Of a stretch of DNA of 16,274 nucleotides, positions 1-9,100 are shown one piece after another (within the stretch, counting starts at the first letter, position 1; each line of letters opens with the position of its first letter). The position numbers and the translations under genes were made by a program. The stretch is from contig QUTJ01031735.1 of assembly GCA_003573635.1 (NCBI GenBank), positions 1 through 16,274 of the forward strand, written 5' to 3'. Source of the stretch: Goniomonas avonlea. Lineage: Eukaryota > Cryptophyceae > Goniomonadida > Goniomonadaceae. The notes under the pieces are model-generated. The model ran no database searches, was not told where the DNA came from, and saw only the letters and a list, made by a program, of their open reading frames with translations.

Positions 1-182
1 CGTCACAGTGTACGGGCTGCCGAAGGCGTGCGCCCCCGCCAGCTTCACTGCCACAGACATCGACTTGGCCTGGCGGGGGGTGTACGCCCCGCAGAGGTCG
101 TTGTCCGCCGTGACCGCCATCGGCACGGCCACAGCGTCGACAGTGGTTGTCACGGTTTCGACCGCGCCAACCAGGTCCACGA
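1..182 (-). CDS. Exon 19 (3'-partial): filamin-like repeat, open at window edge
   Basis: 182 nt: two bases complete a valine from exon 18, then 60 codons running to base 1 without a stop. It encodes V-D-L-V-G-A-V-E-T-V-T-T, a strand around N-D-L-C-G-A-Y-T-P, then S-V-A-V-K-L-A-G-A-H-A-F-G-S-P-Y-T-V-T, the closing G-S-P strand. The repeat is therefore nearly complete and the gene continues beyond the window. Confidence 0.92.
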
Positions 183-3100
183 CTGCGGGTATGTGAGCGC
201 GAGGCCATCCTTGTTTGGGCTTGGGGCGAGACAGTGCAGCGTGCGCAGGCGCGCAGGATGAGAGCACGCGAGTTGTGTGAGTGGGGGGCGGCGAGCAAGT
301 GTGTGGGTGGGGGGCGGCGAGCGAGTTGAGATGTCTGTGCACACGAACATGTGAGGCGTGTATGTGTCCCACGGGGAACTGAGTGCTCACAAGTGAGTGC
401 ATGTGTGTGGGCGAGTGGGTCGAGATGATAGAGGTGATAGAAATAGGAGAGATCATAGAAATAGAGAGATAGATGATCGCAAGCACGTGAGCATGAGAGG
501 GGCGCACACGTACCGGGATTGGAGTACGCGTCGCGCAGTTTGATACAGACAGGGGCAGGCTGCGCGGCCACAGCGGTGATCAGGCCGCCCCCCGTGGGCA
601 CGGAGCTAAGAGCAGAAGGCGAGCCTGTGGTCAAGGCACGGTCATTGCAAACCAAGCGAGCCTTCCGCTACACACCCTACGACTGGATCCTGCCACACTA
701 TTACGAGTCACCGCCCTCCATTTTCCAGTGCTGCACTACCCACAACCCAGGAACACGATGTGCCAAAAAGGCATTTCGCCACAGGGATCTTGCCAAGAGT
801 CAACCCGGGATTCAGAGAGAAAAAGCGGCTTCATGGTGCACACAGCTACAGTGGACGCAGAGATTTGACCAAGCTGACATCAGCATCCATTGGCACTGGC
901 TCGAGTCCGCCGCAGCACATTGTCCAGGAATGGTTGCGGTGTGTGTTCGGGTGCCATGAGCAAATTACCAGGCAGGACTGTCACAGCAATCGGTGAGCTT
1001 GGCACGTGGACGCCTCCCCGAGTCACCTGGCCATTGACAGTCAAACAACCAACCAGGATCAGCGGTCAGTCAATAGTAGGTCTATGGACTGGTGTCGTGT
1101 TGACGCCGTATGTTGCAGGGCAGCCGTGTCCTCCTTAAGATGATGCACTGATGCAGTGCGCTGTGCGTGCGCGTGTTGCAGTCAAGTGTGGGTGTGGGTG
1201 TGGGTGTGGGTGTGCAGGTGCGGAGGCGCGCGGGGTGTGTTGCGCACGTGCGAATTATGGGGTGATCATTCGGATGATAGAGAACGCGGCATCCTCACCG
1301 ATACAGAGTAGGAGCCAGCGATCGTGAGAGCAGTGGACGCGAAAAGAGTCGTTCCGTTGTGCTGCAGCGCCGCAGCGCTAATAGAAAACACAGTGAACCC
1401 CGTCTCCCACGTGGCCACAAACGGCTGTTCGGTCGGGAGCATAACAGCAGAGTTAGAGAATCGATCCCGAGGCTCGACGACAACGGACACGAGGCGACCG
1501 ACGACCCACTGGGACTGGGCTGGGCTGGGCTGCAGAGACACGGAGGTCATGGACGTTGACGGCTGCCCCGCAACGATTTCGACAACCATCGGGTTATCGA
1601 GGATGTCCTGGCCAAACAGGATCACCTGCCAAGGGTTACACGTTAGCGGTAGCGAGCGCGAAGGTCAGTGGGGGAGAGGGAGGGGGGATGGTGAGAAAAT
1701 GCGAGCGGGACGGAGAGGGCTGGAGATGCTGCTGTCAAGCTGTTGATCAAGTGCATTCAAGGAACTGGTTATTATTGGTGCATGTCGATCTTTGCGATTG
1801 CACTCTGCACTCTCAACTCCATACTCTGCGCTCCAATTCCCAACACGCACTGTGGCTTTGTGCGTCCCAAGGACAACTCCGGAGTAAGCAACCGAAGGGA
1901 GCCCTCGGATATCCTGCGTGATCTCGACAGAGAGGTCATCCGTGTGCGGAATCACGACCCACGTCCCTCCTGCACCCGTTGGCCCGCTCTCGTCCGCAAG
2001 CACCTGTGAGGAGGCGGTGAGCGGCAACAGACCGGCATCACCGCTACCACGCCACCAATACCCTCCTCTCCCCCCCCCCCCCCGTCCTCCTCCATCACCA
2101 CACCACCACCAAAGGACGCACCGGGTTGCCGAAGGTGTCTGACGCAGTAATGCACACACTTCCTCGCGAGCCCGCCAGCGTGGGGGGCCGAGGTTGCCCT
2201 CGCTCGTCGCCCTGACACACTCGCGAAGTGAGCGCGATGAGCGGCTGAGGCACAAGTTTGAAGGTGAACACGCCGTTGGCGCGCCCGCCAATGAACTCTG
2301 GGCTGGAGCCCGGAGACGGGGAGTACGCGACAGACGCCCAGTACGTGCCTGCGCCGCCGTCGGTCACATCAACGGTTGTCGGCGGGAAAAGCGCTCACCC
2401 CCCCCCACCCATTCATATCTAAGCACACAGCCAGCCAGCCAGCCAGACTGACTGACTGACAGACAGACAGCCACAGACCGCTACAGCCCGCCGCATGGCC
2501 GTGGCAGGCGGGGGCGACTCACCCGCCACAGTTGCGTTAAACGACACGGAGTTGGCCGTGACCTGCACAGGCATCGTGCCGAGGGCTCCTTTGACCTTGA
2601 CGATCAGCGACGCTTCCTGCGGCATAGAGGGCAGCTCGATCCCAGTGGAAGATCGCAAGGCAACCGAGAAGGTGATGGCGGTTCCGACTCGACCCACACC
2701 CGAGCCGTCAGGCAGGATCGCGCGTCCGGTGAGCTACAATCAGGCGTCAGGCATGGGAGCACTCGCTGTGGATCTCGAATCGAGCAGCGCTTGGGGTGCT
2801 GTTTGTGGCTGAGCGAGATGAATGTGGTGGTTCCGGCTATTTAGCACTTGGGGTGGGCATACAAAAACCAAAATCACAAATTCAAATCCTGTGAGTGAAG
2901 CACCTCGCAGAGGGGCGGATAGGGCTTGCCAAGGAGCTCTTTCGTTGTGAAGATGGCGCGGAAGGGGGAGCCTGCGATGTGCAGGCTGGAGGTCTGAACG
3001 CTGAGCTTGAGGACCTGGTGCATCTGGTGTCAGAGAGGGAGGGAGTGAGAGAGTGGGAGCGAAAAGGAGTGAGGAGATAGGGAATCGGAAGGCAGGAGGA

Positions 3101-6100
3101 GAGGGAGAATGGAGGAGAGGGAGCGGGAGAGGTGGTACAGGGGAGAGGGGAGAGGGAAGAGGGAAGCGACAAACGGAGGAAGAGGCGGGAGGGGGAGAGG
3201 GGGGGAGAGAGGAGCAGTACCCAATCGCTTCCTAGGTGGTTGGAAATAGATTCTCCAAATTAGCAACCTGGTTTAAGAAAGCAACAGTGTTCACTGTGGT
3301 TCGCTATTTCTTGCCAAACACAAGAAGGAGACCATCGGTTACCTGCGGCTGCAGCGTTGTGATATAGGTGACCTCCACAAGTACATCGAACACTGTGATC
3401 TGCCGGCCGGAGTGAGGATGGAACGGGGGGGGCGAGTTTGCACGATGGCGACCAATGGCAAAGAGTCCGCCACTCTTTGCTCCTGCCCCGTCAGCACCGG
3501 CAACAGGCCAGCGTCGCCATCACCACATAGCCACCACTGCCACCACTGCCACCACTACCACTGCCACCACTGCCACCACTGCCACCACTGCCACCACTGC
3601 CACCACTGCCACTACCACCTCACCACCTCCACCTGCAACCACACACCACCGTAACCGCCACCGCTAACCACACACCACCGTAACCGCCACCGCTAACCAC
3701 ACACCACCGTAACCGCCACCGCTAACCACACACCACCGTAACCGCCACCGCTAACCACCACCGCCGCCGCCGACATACCACAGGCTGGAGCTCCAGCACA
3801 GCTGGCAGGCCACGTTCGTCAAACACCGCGATGGTGATGGACGACAGGACGTCCGTGCTGGGCAGCACGGTGTTGTGGTGCTTGTCCCTCATCTCCACCG
3901 TGAAGGTCAGACTCCCAAAGACCCCCCCCTTGATTCCTGGGCCACGGGCAACACAGTTGGCTGGGTCGATGGCGCCAGGGTTGACAGGAAGCGCGTCGGC
4001 AATTGGGGAGCCGCGGACGTGGCGGGCGAAGGTCGTGACCTGGATGGCAGTCGTGACTCGGCATGGCGCACGACACGGCTGAGAACGGACGAGAGAAGCA
4101 CGAGAGCAGACGCAACACTGCGGCGACGGGCAGAGAACGGACCCAACGCCACGGGAGGGAGACACGGCAGAGAGCGCGGACAGGATCAAGGACAGAAGGG
4201 GAGGCATTCTGAACGCACCTGGAGAGAGTACGAGGCAGATCGAGTGGGCGAGAGTGTGGTGCGGAACGTGCCGTCGTTGAAGTCAACCACAGGGCCCTGC
4301 AGGAGACGCAATCACGACTGCCGTCAATCCAAGTCACGTGACACAGGGTAGGACGCACTCCTTGGCAAGCAAGCACGCTAACACAGCGAAACGCCGAAAA
4401 AGGTTGTCTGTCACAAAGAAACAGCCACGCACAACAAGCAGCACGCGAGCCGACGGCCCGGCAAGGCGAGCCTCCGGCGTGTAGGCAACAAGGACGACGT
4501 CGAACTGCGGGGCTGTGCACATGTCGTCGCACGACCCCGAGACAAGCTTGTTGCCGTTGCTGTCGTGCCCCTGTGGTCGCCACAGGTGAGAACTAAAAGA
4601 AATCAGCGCAGGAGTAGTCTCCTCAGGATAGACACTGGTGCCGGCCCCCATCCCGATCCCGATCCTATCTGCATCTCTGTGTCTGCGATGTGAAAGTGCT
4701 TCACTCGGGTTACACGACGACACTACTGGCACGGTCACAGAGACACGAGCAGCTATGGGCACGGGGGACAGGCATGCGCGAGGCACAGATGGAGGGTGTA
4801 CAGTGCATGGAGCGAGCAGCGTGCAGTGTTGGGCAGTGCTGTGCGCGTCATGCAGTGCGAAAGAGGACATGGAAGATCGCTTTAAGATGCACATGAGAGC
4901 ATACCTGGATAATCACAGTCACAGGCTGACCCGCTGTAATTCGTTCAGGGGACGCTGTGAATGTAGAGTAGAGGAGCGCCAGGTCGGAAGGAAGCTGCGA
5001 CACAAGTGAGTGGTTTGGCAGGTGTATGGGACAAGTTTGAGTGGAGTGACTGGTGGACGGGGCATGGGTGAGTGGCCACAGAGGGACCTGGAGAATAGAC
5101 AGCTCTGGACGGGAGAGGAGTAGCTATCTGCTACGACATGGCGTGACAGGTGTGACAGGTAGCGATCGGCAAATCGTGGGGCCTCGGGCGAATTATGGGT
5201 TGGCTCACCAGGATCGCGGTGACCTCAGGCAGAGTGACGTTGTTGACGCGAACAGCAACGCTGTACCTCCCAGTGGCCGTTGCGAGGTAGTCGCAGTTGA
5301 TCACGCCTCCTTGTGGCGCAGTCATCACACACGGGGGCGAGGAGGTCCCGTTGACCTGAAAGGCACTTGGTTATCATGCTGCCACGCTCAAGCTTCCTCT
5401 GCCATGGACGACAAGGAGACAGCCACCCACTCTGGCAATAAATGCAGAGGTCTCTACCACGTGTTGTGCACTCCTGTTGTTGGTGTTGGCGTTGGTGTTG
5501 GTGTTGGTGTTGGTGTTGGTGTCGGTGTGCGCGTGAGTAGCATGCTTCCGCACGATATGCTCGGGACCCCCCCGCACCTGTTTGACCAGCACAGTCACAT
5601 TGTTGTTTGCGGCTTGGGCGGTGTTGCGGAAGCCATCGCGGAGCAAGAGCACGACGCGCGACGACTGCCCCACGATACTCTGAACCGCGCCGGCTCCCTC
5701 GACAAGAGTGTTCAAAGGAACAGCGCGGCCGGGAAGCACAGTGACGGACACGCTTGATGAACCCACCTGTGGATGTCTGAGGACCTTGCTGTGGAACGAC
5801 CCGGGTCGGTCAAGACCAAAGCGTGGCTACAAAGGTGTCCTAGGAGCTGGTCAGGGGGTCCGCACAGACAGTGCAGGCACCCAAAACAGAAGGAGACGCG
5901 AGTTCACTGTCTCCGTGAGCACGTACACATGGTGCACCGCGCGGACACACTGCATACTGGCCCAAAGCACCACAGACACTGCATACTGGCCCAAAGCACC
6001 ACAGGCACTGCATACTGGCCCAAAGCACCACAGACACTGCATACTGGCCCAAAGCACCACAGACACTGCATACTGGCCCAAAGCACCACAGACACTGCAT

Positions 6101-9100
6101 ACTGGCCCAAAGCACCACAGACACTGCATACTGGCCCAAAGCACCACAGGCACTGCATACTGGCCCAAAGCACCACAGACACTGCATACTGGCCCAAAGC
6201 ACCAGGACGCACCGCGCGAGAGTCCATCGTCACCGTCAGCACGTACGTTCCAGACACCGTGGCCGTGTATCGCCCAATCACTGTCTGCGCTGACGAGATC
6301 ATTGTCACCGGCACAGGCTCGGCACTCCCGCCAGTCAAAAGCCCAACAAAGGCGACGGAGCCGCCACGCTCGGCGACATTGCCGTACTTGTCGCGGGAGA
6401 CCACCTCGAAGGTGGCTGAGACGTTGGACAAGGCCATCGAAGCGCCAGGCCCCGAGAGCGTGCTCGCCACGGGGTCGACGGCTCCGGCAGTGACCGCAAT
6501 GCTGAAGGGAGAGTCGAAGATGTTTTGGTCGGAGCGCGTGATTGCCAAGGTGTAGATGCCCGCGCGGGTGATGAGGTACGAGGCGCTGAGTGAGCCGTCG
6601 CCGAGGTCCACCAGAGGAACGTACCGGGGGAGAAAACCAGGGCGGGAGAGCAGGGCGCGGAAGACGAGGCCCCCCCGCCCCCAGATGTTGCCGTACTCGT
6701 CCCTGGTGTTCTCAATCAACACAGACGACTGCGCATAACAACGGAACGGGAGCCACACAACCAAAGCCGGACAGAGCCAGAGCAGCAGCGAAACACATAC
6801 GCACGCAAGCACACTGCCGCAGCCACACCGCCGCAGCCGCTACCGCCAAGCCACCGCCACAGCCACCGCCACAGCCACAGCAAAATGAACAGACGCGAAC
6901 AACACACACAACACACACACACACGCACGCACCTGGCAAGTACAGAAAACGTTGCAGTGACGCCCGCCAGTGCGCCGGACACTCCAGCACCATGCGCGGT
7001 GCACCTTGTGGTGTCTGACCCTCGCGGCTGAACGTCGATTGACAGCGGTGACCCGGAAATCTCTTCATCGATTGAGCCGCCTGAGGAGCTTCGGGAGCCG
7101 ACTCGAATAGCAAGCGGGGAGGAATACACACGCGTGAACTGGATCAGGACGCGCAGGCCGTCCCTCCAGGTCGTTACGGGGAGTGGCTGTGAGAGGAGCT
7201 CGGGGTAGATGGCGACGAGCTTGGGGTCCAGGGAGCTGACGGGGTTGCCGAAGACATCCACGGGGCTGAAGGCAACCTGCGGCGTGCGAGCGTGTCAGGA
7301 CAAGGGTGCACGTGTGCGAGGCGGCGACGAGAGGGTTGCAGTGAGGTAAAAGAGCTTGTAAAAGGGGCTGAAGGCGAGCTGGCGTGGGGGAGTGTTCGGA
7401 TACGGGTGCACAAGAGAGTGCGGCGCGGTCCGGTGAGGGCAACCTGGCCCAATAACAGATCGATCACTGTCGGTGTGTGGTTCTGCGGATGCGAGCCATT
7501 CCCCATCAGTACCGAACGTGGCCAGTGGGGAAAACACGACGACACGAAAGACACAACCCACCTCGAAGAAGGCCCCGGCAACCACGGAGGGAGCGTTCGA
7601 CGACATGGCCAAGCTGGACAGCGAAGGCTTCCAAGGACCAGGGACCACCACGAGCTGCAGCGCAGACGTCACGACAACTCCCTCAACCCTGACAGCAATG
7701 GAATATGTCGCCGCGAGCGTGAGAGACACAGCCGCGACCCGCGTCCCGCCCACTTCTGGAGACGAAGAGATTTTCGAGGGCGCCAGAGCCATCGAAGTGG
7801 AACCCCAGGCCAAGGTCACGGACACGTCCGCGGGGCGGTTGTTGACTCTCGAGTCACTCTGGTGGTACACGTGCGGGTTGCTCCACTGGTCGCGAACAGC
7901 GACGCGGAGGGAGGCCGCAGTTCCAGCGCCCACGGTGTCCGAGTCGAGCTTTGCCGTGCTGCTGGCCGCGACGGCAACCCCAGGCATAACGTGCAGGGTG
8001 AACGGAGACCCGGGAATTGGGATTGGAGTGGGGTCGTCGACAAAGACATGGAGCGAGTGGTTGCCCGCGACAGTGAGGTTGGGGGTTCTCAGCGTGTATG
8101 CGCCGGTGTTCGGGTCAATGACGGTCACCGCCACGGTGCCAGCGTTGTTGGCGAGCTGCAGGTGGGAGGTGAAGCGGTCGCCGCCTGTGACAAGCTGCAC
8201 CCCAAGTGGGTCACGGGCCAGCACTGTGAGATCGATGCCCGCCCCGGCCGTCGCGATGAGCAGCGACGATGGGGGGACGAGGAGCTCACACTGGTCAACA
8301 TACAGGAACGACGGCGCCGGCACAACCTTGAGCTGCACCGACGGAACACCGACCAAGGGACCCGCCCCGCTGCCCAGCAGAGCGACGTAGACCGCGCCAG
8401 TGCTGGAGGTCACCACGGGGCCGAGCCGCACTGTGGCGCGGTACAAGCCGGTGCCAGTACCGTACGGGGACACGGTGCCATTGATTCGCGTCGCGGCCCC
8501 TGACCAGACTTCAAATCGCAGTTGGTCCTGCTGGTTCAGGCGGAGGTTGCCGAAAGAGTCTCGGGCCTCGATAACGAAGGACACCAGGCTGCCGCTGGCC
8601 CCGCCGGGTGGGACTGCGAAGAGCCCAGACACCGTCCGGTTGATGGCGCCAGCTTCAAGCCAGAGACTCAGCGGTGAGTTGGTGGCTGTGAGGCCTGACG
8701 GCACGAGTTTGACTTCAATGGACCAGCTGCCGCTGCTCGTGACGAGCAGGCGGCCAATGCCAGGTGGCCCGGTGTCGGCCGGTGCCGTCGCGTCGACTCT
8801 GTTGCAGGAGGCCGGATCAGACTCAAACATGTAGGCAACGGTTCAATGCTCGAATCAACCGGCCACTCCACTCAGACAGGGACACACCCACCCACAAGGT
8901 TGCAGGCAACGAAGCACAAACACTATCTGAACTATTATTCCCATGTTTCCGTATCGATCCCTGCTCAAAGCCTAGAAAATACGTGCCTGGGAGGGAGGTG
9001 TGTCGGTCGGTCAGAAGAGAGAAGCGAAGTAGGCATGGGGGAGGGAAGGATGGAAGCGAGGTACTGCAGGCGGGATGGAGAGGACACAGAACTAAGGTGT

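Larger units (their letters stand above)
3400..3778 (-). other. Intron 10 (379 nt), two adjacent tandem arrays
   Basis: Donor GTATGT at 3778; acceptor GGCCGGCAG ending at 3400, with CTCAC 14 nt upstream. Nearly the whole donor-proximal two thirds is tandem repeat: a 29-bp array (3637-3757) and a 9-bp CCACCACTG array (3531-3619). The rest shows nothing further. Confidence 0.85.
5767..6212 (-). other. Intron 4 (446 nt), carrying a minisatellite and an exon relic
   Basis: Donor GTGCGT at 6212; acceptor CATCCACAG ending at 5767. It contains the 29-bp tandem array (5950-6204), and on its acceptor side a diverged copy of the 3' end of exon 4 (about 5895-5944). Both are described separately. The remaining 120 nt next to the acceptor show nothing recognisable. 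Confidence 0.85.

Noticed and set aside
519-959. Plus-strand open frame of 146 codons over intron 17 and exon 18
   Set aside because: No motif or composition bias supports coding, and it overlaps exon 18, whose frame and motif fit the minus-strand gene.
1187-1214. Telomere-like GGTGTG repeat
   Set aside because: Only four to five copies, inside an intron, with coding sequence on both sides.
3412-3654. Plus-strand frame with a His/Cys-rich repeat resembling a metal-binding peptide
   Set aside because: It is a translation of the 9-bp CCACCACTG array inside intron 10; no conserved context supports coding.
5950-6204. CRISPR-like direct repeats
   Set aside because: 29 bp is a typical CRISPR repeat length, but the units abut with no unique spacers and the setting is a eukaryotic intron.
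5708-6555. Two overlapping plus-strand open frames and minus-strand frames across the 29-bp array, with a repeated peptide
   Set aside because: The 29-bp unit lacks stops, so several frames stay open automatically. Splicing exon 4 to exon 5 restores the filamin motif and makes the array intronic.
7292-8503. Plus-strand open frame of 403 codons
   Set aside because: It is antisense to exon 2, has no domain pattern and is rich in R, H and G as expected for a shadow in GC-rich DNA. The minus strand carries clear filamin-like repeats.
8799-8830. ATG at 8830 as the start of a separate gene downstream of exon 1
   Set aside because: The frame joins exon 1 in phase at the AACAG acceptor (exon from 8798) and completes a split filamin-like repeat, so it is an internal exon.
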